Below are positions 48,724 through 58,878 of a DNA stretch of 64,000 nt, piece after piece. Origin of the DNA: Wolfiporia cocos (lineage: Eukaryota; Basidiomycota; Agaricomycetes; Polyporales; Phaeolaceae). The notes under the pieces are model-generated. The model had not been told where the DNA came from, searched no databases, and saw only the letters and a list, made by a program, of their open reading frames with translations. Each line of letters starts with the position of its first letter. Position 1 is the stretch's first letter. Both the position numbers and the translations under genes were made by a program. Where the stretch lies: NCBI GenBank assembly GCA_029448655.1, contig JACCLO010000010.1, forward strand, positions 2,232,001-2,296,000, given 5' to 3'.

Positions 48724-51700
48724 CTACGACACGGAGACTGTCCCATCAGAGTCGGCGCTTTGTCGGCGAGCTATCCGCCCTTCGATGGCCCTACACTCCG
48801 CGAGCAGTTGAACAACGGCTTGTCGCCCGCTCGCGCTACGTACGAATGAAGTCTACGAGCGAATCAGGCCTATGTCCCTTCAGGATCAGAGGAAGCACGT
48901 ACCTTCAACAGCTCATCTGGGTTTGGTCGTAATGAACTAGGCTGCGAGCATGAATCCAAGAAATCGTGGAAAGATCGTGAGTACATGTTGGGTTGCGAGA
49001 GAGGTGGCCACCGATAGGCCATTTGTTGAGGGTCCGCGAGATCAGAGAAGGGTGGTTCTGCCTGTGCCATCTCCCAGACTGTCGCACCTAATGACCATAC
49101 ATCGACCTTCAAGGCATTATATGATCCCCTGTGGCAGAGGATGAGATCCCGTCCTCTGTCATAATTCAGGCTACGTACATTCTCATTTCCGGGGGCTAAG
49201 CAGAAAGGGAGCAAATGGTGAGCGTTCGTTGTAGCGGTTCTGCCTTGTGAGAGTACATGCCTGCCAATAAATAACACCGGCTGGATCGCTGCGTATCGGC
49301 TCATCCCGTGAGACCTGAACAGCACTTGAAAAGTCGGCTGGACACACCAGTGTGAGTACGATGACTGTTGCAAATACTCACTCCAACTCACCGATCTTCA
49401 CGACGCCCTCTCTATTTACGAGTAGATTATCCGAACGTAAATCCCGATGGGCAATACCTAATGACTGCAAATAACTTAAGGCTTGCAAAATCTAGATTGC
49501 AAGTGAGTTGATCAGGCAGCACTCTGAAAGCGGATAAAAACTTACATCGCGAGTACATCTCGCAATGGACTTCTCCTCCATGACAATCCCCTCCTCCGCG
49601 AGCATCAATACATCCGCCAAACTGAGCTCCATCAGCTCCATCTTGATCCAGAGGCCGTCCTCCACAAGGTCCACATATACCGCCTCCATGCTCAGCACGT
49701 TCTCATGCCGTACATCCTTCATCAGGCTCAGCTCCCTCTGCAAGTCGACCAGTTTCGGCGAGCCGTTCGGAAGTAGCGGCACATTCTTGATCGCGACATA
49801 GCTCGCGTTCTGCTCGCGTGAACCCTGCGCAGAGCCAGAAGCCGATGGGGGCGCCACAATCACGCGCGCCGCGTACACGCTCCCGCTCTCGCCCTCGCCA
49901 ATTTCGCGGAGGTCGCCAAACAGCGAGCGCGGATCGATCGCCTCATCAATGAACCTCGCGAGCGGTGCAACGACCTCTGATACCCACCCGGGGTAGCGCG
50001 GCGCGGGCGTCAGCGGGGACGGGCGTGCGGGCGATGTCGCGGGCGACGTCGTGCGCGCCGAGTCGGTAAGGCCACCCGTAGCGATGATGTCGTCGATGAG
50101 AACCGACGGGCGCCGCAAGATGTCTAAATCCAGGTCCGTGCCAAGGTCGAGCGCCAGCTCTGGCAGTTCGCTCTTGCCCTTGTCAAGGCGCGACGAGGTG
50201 CGCTTACGCTCTGCGGACGCGAAGGTGGGTGCGGCAGGTGACGGCATGGGGGATACCTTCGTATATGCGGAGCCGGATGCCGAACCAGATCCGAATGCAG
50301 TTGTGGACACGCTAGAAGAGCTGGACCGCGACTCGGAGCTCTCGGGCGAGTGGGAGCGGTCTCTCGCATCGTTCGCCGGAGCTGCGTCCAGTGTCGCAGT
50401 GAGGAGCAGCGCCGACTGTTTTCGAACATCTGTGTCCTCGGCGGGCTTCCCGGGAGATGTGACGATGTTCCCGCGCACACAGCGCGCAACGGCGCCTTGC
50501 ATGATGGTCGCAGGCACCACTGTCATGGTTGATATGTCCGAGTCGCGGTTCTCCTTCTCCCGGGCACGTACCTGAAGCGTACCATCATGCTCGTTCTCAC
50601 TGCTGCTTCCGTCGTCGTCGACAGGTGGCGGACGCAACGACTCGGGCGGGGGCAAATCAAGCTTAGGTGTTGGGGGCATCTGGGATGCCGCGCTTGAGGG
50701 TGCTGTCGTGAGGGCGGGCGTCGACTTCGGTTTGTGCAGCGTCCGCGGCTGTGAGCTCGAGCTGGGGGGGCGCACCAAATCCATGACCTCATCCCACAGC
50801 GGGTTGTTCGTGTTGGCAGACGATGGGGGAGTAGAGTTCGCCGAGGCCGGTGCGAGGGCCGCACGCTGTGGGAGCTCGTGTAGCGGAACCGGCTTTTGCG
50901 GTGGGAGGTTGCGATGCGTTGACGGCACGCGTGTATGCGACTGGGAGCGCATGCGTGGAGGGACCAAGGGCTCCTTAGCAGCGGTGTTAGAGGACGATGA
51001 AGCAATTTGAAATCCTTGCGCATTTGTCGGCGTAGACGGTATTATTGAGAAGAGCGACTCGGACCAGCTCGAGAGGTCGCCTAAGCTATCCTTGTGCAAC
51101 GACAACCGCGGTGCAGCAGCAACGAATGACGATGAAGATGACGGCCCCGCCTGTGCGTTAATCCGCATTTGCAACGCCCGCTTCTCCTCCTCGGCGGAGA
51201 GGAACCTCTCGCTTGGACCATTGGAAGGCCCGTCTCTCCCTGCAGAGGAGTATGCAGGAGGCGGAGAGTGAATGGAGCCAATCGAGTCATTCGCGATATG
51301 GTACGTCCGTCGAGGGTTCGATCGGAAGCCAGTGTCCCGCGTTGAGACGGACCCCGACGAATGGGATGACTCGGATGGCGTCGGGATCGAGCGAGACGGT
51401 GCTGGCGGGCGCATGGGCCGGGGTGCCAGTGGTTCTGGTTGCGACTCAACCAGCGCGACGTCGGACGAGGATGCCTCCGAGGGGGCGCGTGACGTACCTG
51501 ACGCATTGCGGTAGTGCGAGCGGGAGGCGCTGGAGGCAAGCGAGGTCTGCGATGTCGACGCCTCGGACATAGCGCGCTGGAAGCTGGACGCAATGATCGT
51601 ACTGCGATCCGGGTTGAAGAGACGCGTCTGCCGTGCGTTTGGTGAGCGCGATGCCATCCGCCGCGCTTGTAAGGCCGCAATCTCCTCCTCGCTCAGCCCT

Positions 51701-52326
51701 ATCTCAGCCAACCGTGCAGACCATGTAGGCGGGAGGTTATTGCAACTGCAGACTCTGTGAGACATGAGGGCATATACACTGTGTCCATGCGTACCTCTCG
51801 TCTATATGGAGATTGTGCTGTACGAAGGCACTCAGCATCGTCGTATAATGAGGGCATCACCTCAACCACGTACTTGAAAGTTCCACGGAAGCGAGATGGA
51901 CGGATCGTCTACTGGCACAGGAGGCAGCCCATTCACCAGTGCCGGCTCAGGCGACTTGGGGGTCTTTGGGCGCCGCCCGAGGCTCGACAACTTCTGCAGA
52001 CCCTTCTTAAACCCTACCGGTTCCGGCGACAGAGCAGTCGTCGACGACCCGGGAGACATGGTCATGCGACTGGGAGTGTACGACAAAGATGATGGCGATG
52101 GACTTCTGACAAGATTGGCGTACTGAGCCGACAGCGGAGTTATGGGCTGCGATGCGAGAGTTTCCGGGGACAAGGACTGGTTGAGCGAGGGGAGGGAGGG
52201 GTTCGAGTTGGCGAGGAAGTACGGATCCTTCGGCGGGAGCGGGGGAGGTTTCGAGCTCGAGGCGAGCTTGAAGACGTTGAACGAGGAGAAGCGGGAGTTC
52301 TGGCGGCTCGGCGTCGGTGTCGCCAT
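48724..52326 (-). CDS. CRIB-domain PAK-like (Ste20 family) protein kinase
   Basis: Predicted effector kinase of Cdc42/Rac. Eight phase-consistent exons (52326-51874, 51816-51794, 51745-49546, 49491-49392, 49337-49261, 49195-49179, 49128-48903, 48852-48724) give 1,074 residues. The CRIB motif ISLPWNFQ-HNLHIDE spans the first intron and continues to NLPPTWSARLAEIGL. A long Ser/Pro-rich linker precedes the kinase domain: glycine loop IGEGESGSVYAA, Lys in YVAIKNV, catalytic loop HRDLRSDN, then ADFS where DFG is normal, YWQ-PPEMR in place of APE, and VDVWSLGATVWEMAQAEPPF. The Mg-binding Asp and the catalytic Asp are present, so activity is plausible despite DFS. One intron (49260-49196) is predicted to use a GC donor. 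Confidence 0.88.
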
Positions 52327-53350
52327 CGTCGTCGTCGACGCGCAGGTTCAGGCGCCCTCTCAGAGGATTTGAAGACAGTTTCAAGTTGGCAAGTGCTGTG
52401 CTACTAGGGGTTTAAACTCCGACTCTTATCGCTCGTAATGGATGTATACAAGCAAAATCAAAGCACTAGCTAGAGCATATGACTTCGGGATCTGCGTGGC
52501 CGGGAACGCACACCGACTCGGACTCTGCGACGAAACGTTTCACCGCTCCCCGTCCTCCTTGATCAGATTCACTGCAAGGAGGAGACTGATTAAGACACTG
52601 GTGACTTTCTGTTCGTTGCCCAGATCCCTCAGAGCTACCTCCATGATCACAACAAGCTCGGGTAGGCCGGCCTTAGTCAGTGCAGCGGTAGATCGTCAGC
52701 TCATGCGGTGACGCCGTCGCCATATGCACCGGATGAGACCCCTCAAGCTGCCTTTAGCCCCCCAAGTTAGGGCTGTCGTCACTCGCTATGCACAATCTTC
52801 TGTCTTTCGCCGATTCCGGATGTAGCTGTGCGTGCGTGGTGGCGCTGCGCGAGAACTCACCATGAGGCGGTCACCATGGTGTTGTTGATATTACGGTATG
52901 CGCAGGATCAGTAGTCAGATGTGTGCTCACCAGACCGCGGAGGCCAGCTTAGCGGAGATGGTCTGCAATGGCGTATAATACCTATATTAGATGAAGCGTC
53001 AATCTCATGCTGCTATTGCCCAAATGAATTTGTACTTGATGAGCTGGCTGATGATCAGGTCGTAGCGGGAAACGAGATCGGCCTTGCCAATTAGGCCTGC
53101 ATTCAAACTATGTCGCGCATACAGGAAGCAATCCACGTATAAGTTAAGTAATCAGCGACCGGGGATCTAGAGATACAGTCGAATAAATAGGGCGCCGCCC
53201 TCGTTGATATTAGTTAAGTTATGAGATGTTGGTGCTGAAAGATTTGAGGGAAAAGAGATCTCAGGGTGTGCTTCGGTAAGGTTAAATAGCAACGTGCGGG
53301 GAGACCAAGATCAGGAGCGAACACCGCAGCGCAGACAATACATACCCAGC
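52327..53350. other. Intergenic region between kinase and triple-CRIB genes
   Basis: About 1 kb holding the kinase promoter and the 3' end of the triple-CRIB gene. I looked for kinase-like remnants and saw none; short open frames are motif-free. Confidence 0.5.
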
Positions 53351-54440
53351 TCATGCGGAGTTGGCATGAATAGCAGCAATTTCGACTTCAGTATAACCCA
53401 CTTCACTGAGTCGTGCGGCCAGCTGCTCAGGGAGGCCTCTGGGAAGCCCGTCTTCGCTATCGGCGCAGTATGAGCACCTGAACATCTGCACAATGGTGAG
53501 AAATGGATGACGTACTCGACAATGACATGAATCTGATGCTGAACATAACGGCTCGTCGGACGGACAGTATATCTTTAGGAGATCATGCATACCTGAAAGT
53601 TCCACGGCAATGTTATGGACGGGTCGCCTCCGGTCGCACGGAGTGTAGCTCCTTCCCTTGTGGTCTTTTGCAACATGACAGCCCACGTAGGCGGTAAGCC
53701 ATTAAAGCTGGAAACAATGTTTTACGATCGCAGCAGCAAACAATTGTGTAAACGTACTTCTCATCTACATGCGTATGGTGCTGTAATCGGAGACGATGAG
53801 GGCGGAGCACTGCGGAGAAGTCAGGCACCGTACCTTAACGTTCCATGGTAACGAAATGCCTTCGTCGCCCTCGACCTGGGCGTGCGTGGCATTGCCTCCC
53901 TGCTCGGTCTTCTGTTTCGTATTGTGTAGCTTGCAGCACTTCACGAGATAGAAACGGCGCCTGCGGGACGGAACGGCGGACTGCGTGACGACCACTGCGG
54001 ACTTCTTGTACTCGCTCTCCGCCTCCTCAAGCAGGCTCGACCACTTCGGGGGCAGCCCGTTCAAGCTGCGCAAGAATGCAACCATCATCGTCATTCGTCT
54101 CGATGCGCGGAATGCATGCCATGGGCGGCAAATAACCATACCTTTCGTCCACATGCACGAGATGCTGGGAAGCAACATAGACTAAGTGGGCGTAGTCAAG
54201 CGTAGTCAACGGACACCAAACCTCGAAGTTCCACGGATATGAGATCCCCATGTCTCCCTCACCGGGGCCCGGCGAGCGCGCACGCTTCGCGCGGTCCCCC
54301 AGTTGGGAGAACCTCCTGAAAGCGTTCGTCGTTGTGGGCGACGCCGGAGGGCTGCGCGGGACGGGCTGCGCCGATGCGGCGGTGAAGCACGAGAGTCCCG
54401 CGAACGAGTGGCGGCGGGGTCGGGGGAGGGGAATGGGCAT
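53351..54440 (-). CDS. Kinase-less protein with three tandem CRIB (p21-binding) modules
   Basis: Seven exons (54440-54222, 54164-54142, 54065-53834, 53780-53758, 53707-53593, 53538-53516, 53477-53351) keep phase throughout and give 253 residues. CRIB 1 is ISYPWNFE-HLVHVDE (from about residue 66) then LNGLPPKWSSLL; CRIB 2 is ISLPWNVK-HHTHVDE (from about 151) then FNGLPPTWAVML; CRIB 3 is the diverged ITLPWNFQ-HQIHVIV (from about 197) then LPEQLAARLSEVGYTEVEIAAI. Each motif is interrupted by an intron after the first half and another after a 23-nt exon, exactly as in the neighbouring kinase. A basic stretch, SRRRRFYLVKCCK, lies between CRIB 1 and 2. No kinase domain follows. Likely a GTP-Cdc42/Rac binder acting as scaffold or sink; inference from motifs only. 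Confidence 0.8.
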
Positions 54441-55059
54441 TGTCTGCGAGCTCGCTAGTAGCTCTAAGACTCAAATGTAAAGGTTTCAAACCATCAAAAC
54501 CGAGTCGGGGAGCTGTCCGCTGGTGTGGACTATAGGACAGTGCGTGAGAGACGGAAGTTGATAGCCACACAGCAACGGGCCGGGCCTGTCCTTTCCTGGA
54601 GTCATTGTTGCCGCAGTTCGGCTCGAAGGATGGGTGAAGTCAAACCGATGAACCGATCTGCGGGTAGTCAATCGAACTACTCTGAAACCGAACCTACAGC
54701 GCGTTGATGTCCAACTCATCATCGCGGCGAGCACTGTCATGGAAGACGCCCTCGCTTGCATGTTGATGGACGCTAAGTGTCGTCACATCAGATGGAGAGC
54801 ATACTATGCAGCTGGTGTAGCAGCTCCCTGGCTCACTCTACGACTGATCTTAGTCACAGCTCGAGACTCTGTTTACGGCGCGGTCACGTGTAGGCATAAA
54901 CGACAAACAACGCGTAAATAACGCGACGTAGCGTGGCCGCGGGAATTACCTAAGGCGTCTGGCCACTGCCGCGGCGCTGTGGCTCGTCACGCACGCCATT
55001 TCCCGCTGCTGCACTTCCGTCTAAATTCCTCCCTCGCCGGTCTCCCAGCTCGCTACAAA
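54441..55059. other. Intergenic region
   Basis: About 620 bp of divergent promoter space between the triple-CRIB gene and the putative 5' exons at 55060. No supported gene or repeat. Confidence 0.45.
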
Positions 55060-55375
55060 ATGTCACTCCCATTCCCCGACTCAACAGCAAGTAGGTCAGT
55101 ATAATGCTCCAGCTTCGGCCGTGCGAATCAAATTTCTCATCGATAGACAGCACTACGGGCGTGACGACGCGAGGACAATCGCGGAAGCGCCTCCTATCGG
55201 GCTCTGATGACGAGTCCAAAGAACGGAAACGACCTCGCGAGTCCTCGCCCGCATCAACTGTACTTGACCCGCTGGAGGAAAACGCATCGACCGTACCTGA
55301 CTCGCTGGAGGAGAACTCATCGACTGTACTTGACTCGCCGGAGGAGAGCTCGTCGCCGACAGCGTTGACCGTGAG
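55060..55375 (+). CDS. Putative N-terminal exons, possibly of the downstream Cdc20-like gene
   Basis: ATG at 55060 (MSLPFPDSTAS) followed by a short intron (GTCAGT...GACAG, about 55095-55149) and a second exon that reads SRKRLLSGSDDESKERKRPRE and three diverged repeats of STV-D-LEEN type, ending at a GTGAGT donor in phase 0. The next exon of the Cdc20-like gene at 55915 also starts in phase 0, so the two may be one gene, but the gap of about 540 nt is long for this genome and a middle exon may be missing. Alternatively a separate small gene reading on to 55621. Basic KR clusters would suit a nuclear protein. Confidence 0.4.
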
Positions 55376-55914
55376 TACAGTTATGCTTACGCTGTGCGAT
55401 GCGCGCATCTCGCGATCCGATATGCGTCGCCCGGCGACACATTCGCCGTGTCGCTCACAGTCTCACGACCCCCGACGCTCTTGTCACGCGAGGTGTGTGT
55501 CAGGAGGGTTGAAGATTGTTATCTGTGATCTGGACCAATTACGGTCAACTCTCGGGTATCTCGCAAGTATAGTGAATCTATGGATGCCTGGACGCGTTCA
55601 GGACATGGTATATAGCCTCTGATAAATGTGGAGCGTCGATACGGAGGTTGAGCTTCTGTAATTTGAAGGAATGCCAAAAGGGGTAAAGCGGCCCGCCGCA
55701 GCTTGTCTACGAGCTCGCATTCTTTGTTCTGGTATTTGCGAGATTTGATTTCGAGTTCTCTCTGGTTTTGACTCACTTCTTGGCCCCCTTTTTCTGTCCT
55801 TATCGTCGTGTGACTGTGTACATTGACCGAATGGCGGGCCATTCATCAGTCCTGCCAGCCAGCGTTTATTTTTTTCCAAGTCGTACTGACGTCCAATGCC
55901 TGCCTCATACATAG

Positions 55915-57608
55915 GTCGACAATGTCTCCGCAATATCGAGTGCCTCACGCGAATATTCCTTTGCCAGGTTCCTCACTTCACGTACACGGCGACCGGGCCT
56001 CGTCAGCGCCAGCGCCTCCTTCACCTACCCTCAACGATCCCTCACACGCCAGCCCTCTTACTCCGAGCGCTCCCTTACACGGCAATCTTCCCTTTCCTCG
56101 CTCCCCTCACTCTCTCGCCAATCGTCTTTCTACCGCGAGCCATCCGTCTCTGCCAGCTCCGTCGCAGAGAGCCTTGGGTACACCGAGAGCCTTGGGTACA
56201 CCGAGAGCCTCGGGTACATGCGAAGCGGCTCCGTCTGCTCGTTCGCCACCACGGCCACGACCACGACGACGGCGGCAGCCAAGCCTCCGGTCCCCGAGTC
56301 GGCCACATGGCACCTGCGCGCGAGCCGGGTCGTGCTCGACTTCTCGCCCGCAGAGCCGGACAGGTACCCCGTGAGCTGGTCCGAGTCGAACGTGCTCGTT
56401 TTCGCGCGCGGGAACCGGGTGATCTGTAAGGACATGTCCGCGAACGACACGGTCGGGCAGCAGCTGTGCAAGCTGAGCGATCACGTTGGCCAGGTGCGCC
56501 TGATCGAGTGCGCGCGCGCGCGCCCGAACGTCGTCGCGGTGTGCACGGACCGGAGTCAGATCGAGGTGTGGGACCTCGCGGCCAAGAAGCTGATGACGAA
56601 GTGGACGACGGACCCCGCGACGGCGATGCACTGGAACGGGATGGTGCTCACCGTCGGCGGCGAGCGCGGGCGGATCAGGCACTTTGACATCCGCGAGGAG
56701 GCGAGGGGCTCGAAGGAGGTGAAAAAGAAGAACTTCACGAGGCACAACTCGGCGATCCGCAGCGTTGCGTGGAACGCGGACGGGAAGCTGTTCGCGAGCG
56801 GAGACGAGAGCGGGGTAGTGCTCGTCTGGGACTCAAGGCAGAATGCGCCCCTGGACGTCGGCGAGCTGGTCCAGCGGCGCAATAAAATCCAGCACAACGG
56901 TGCAGTTCACGTGCGTCAAGCACTCTTGATATGATTGTTTATGCTGACTTGGTGCACAGGCCCTCGCATGGTGCCCGTGGCTGCCGAATCTGTTCGCTAC
57001 AGGCGACTCTGCCAAGGACGGCACAGGTACGATCAAGGTGTGGAACATGACGCCTCCATCATCGAAACGCGCATCAACACACCCCACGACGGTCGAGCTC
57101 GACGCCGAAGTAACGTCGCTACACTTCTCCCCGCACTGCAAGGAGCTTCTCAGCACTCACGGGCCAGGAAAATCAACTCCCGCCGCTCCCGTCGACCACC
57201 TCGACGCGCATGCCACCCCAGCGGAGCCAATTCGCTCACGTATTGCCAACTCCGTCGTCGTACATTCGTACCCGTCGCTACGCCAAGTGACCAACACGCA
57301 GGTTGCGGGCAATTGTGTTGCGGGCAGCGTCCTGAGCCCGAACGGCCAGCGTGTTGCAATCGCAATCCCTAAGGATTCAAAGTTGAACGTTTGGGAGGTT
57401 TGGGGGAAACAAAAAGAATTGCGGAGATCGTCGAGTGTCATGAGCATGTGCACTATTCGGTGATTGTTTTGGGCTACAACGGTGATTTGTGCTTCGGCTT
57501 CTGGGCGACACTCGCGCTAGGCCTGGTAAGTCGCTGTGTCTCACGCTAAACCCCAATCTTGCCTGTTTGTCCGGTGCGTAGGAATTGGCGACACGTATAT
57601 CCTACTGA
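55915..57608 (+). CDS. Cdc20/Fizzy-like WD40-repeat protein, 5' end unresolved, with an apparent frameshift
   Basis: WD40 propeller resembling APC/C activators. The exon begins after a CATACATAG acceptor and opens with a Ser/Arg-rich region (SLTRQPSYSERSLTRQSS) and three 18-bp repeats encoding ESLGYT; the first in-frame ATG is 56218. Propeller landmarks are VSWSESNVLVFARGN, IEVWDLAAKKLMTKW, SAIRSVAWNADGKLFASGDESGVVLVWD and, across the intron at 56911-56959, HNGAV-HALAWCPWLPNLFATGD, a Cdc20 hallmark. At the A-run 57411-57415 the frame must change by one base to continue into IAEIVECHEHVHYSVIVLGYNGDLCFGFW. A final intron leads to ATLALGLELATRISY and stop at 57608. The usual C-terminal Ile-Arg tail and C-box were not seen, so it may be a divergent paralogue or decaying copy. 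Confidence 0.65.
56167..56220 (+). repeat. Three in-frame 18-bp repeats
   Basis: Units at 56167-56184, 56185-56202 and 56203-56220 encode ESLGYT, ESLGYT and ESLGYM in the N-terminal region of the Cdc20-like protein. Confidence 0.8.
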
Positions 57609-58878
57609 GCATGTCTATGAGCATATGCATCGTCTTGTATTCATTCGATCATTCGTTAAGCAGTTCATTACCGATCCTTTACTATGCTAGTATTGCATCA
57701 CCATCCTTCTATATGGCAGCACAGCAATCATATTTTGTGACTCGTACGATTGCTGTTACCGGAAACAGAGTGTCGGATAACAACTTGATTTTGCGCAAAC
57801 ATGATCAAAACGCCGATACTTTGGGCGCTAGAGGCGTGATCGAAGCGACTGATCCCGATCGAGCGCTGCCAGGTCAGATCTTGCCCTGCGGACCAAAGCC
57901 TCGCGACGGGTTACTTGAGCAATGGTCAATCAAGTATTTCCTTCGTCAATACTGGCTTCTCTACGCCTCTAGTATGTGTACTCAAGGGACACGCAATGTC
58001 AGGTCGATGTGGCGCATGGTTCCGACTATTACGTAATCAGATCTAGCCAACTAGCTATAGATTCTTTAGCGCGAGGCTCTGCAACGCCATCACCCAAACC
58101 TCGACTCGTTGACTTGGTGCACTGCAGTACTAGTCCAGGCATCAGCTTGAAGATTCACCTCGCATCATCCACGCTGAAGAGGAGTGGTGGCACGACCTAT
58201 CAAGTCAAGTGTCCAGCTGCGACAGTCACGGATCGTGGCTGTAAGTTATAAAGAGGGTATTTGTAAATCGTAATCCCTCGTAGGTATGTGTATTCGCATG
58301 CACAGAATGCTTCCGGCTGATCGTCGCACGTAATGCGGCTCAAGTGCGATGGCAGTTCGCCGGCGAGATTGACAAATAAACCGGTGTCCACGATAGCGTT
58401 ACAATAGCATGGCGAACAGTACCATGGATGGACATGATCATTTTCCTGGGATCCCTGTAAGCATATATCAGTGGTCCTTGGATGTAAGGGAGCCACCCGC
58501 GGGGGCCGGCAATGCAGGTGCGTTCTGCGCTCAGACGCAATCGGCTCGCATGTCTGCGTTGTCAACAGCCTTCCATAGCAACCGCCGCATAGAAACCTTC
58601 TCGGGTCGGCGCCCGCCATGCAACCTGTACGCTGCGGAGCCTGATATCTCGTCCATGACCAGCATCAGTATGATGCACCGCCAGCCCGAACAGTGACCTG
58701 GAGTCGCGATGCGCAGTTGCTAGATTTCATTTCTTCTCTCCATTTCTCCTTTCGGAGCCGTTTTAAGTCCCATCTCATCTTGGTGGCTTTAAGTGCTATC
58801 TAGCAGCTCCTGGAGAGCTCTCTCAGGGTCAGAGTGCCTACTGCGCACATACCCTGTCCTGAGTAGGCGACCACCGGC
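57609..58878. other. Intergenic region
   Basis: About 1.27 kb between the Cdc20-like gene and the membrane-protein gene. Open frames on both strands are short and motif-free. The last 100 bp before 58879 presumably include the promoter of the downstream gene; no clear TATA box. Confidence 0.45.

Noticed and set aside
54950..55408. Minus-strand frame of 152 codons opposite the putative 5' exons at 55060
   Set aside because: Repetitive Ser-rich antisense of the plus-strand repeats; the plus strand has an ATG and matching donor and acceptor sites.
55519..55842. Minus-strand open frame with a charged, coiled-coil-like start (EVSQNQRELEIKSRKYQNK)
   Set aside because: It lies in the presumed intron/upstream gap of the Cdc20-like gene, shows no domain or splice structure, and could be chance; kept only as a possible small gene.
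58200..58696. Open frames on both strands between the Cdc20-like and membrane-protein genes
   Set aside because: No domain, no intron signals, unusual composition; not supportable as genes.
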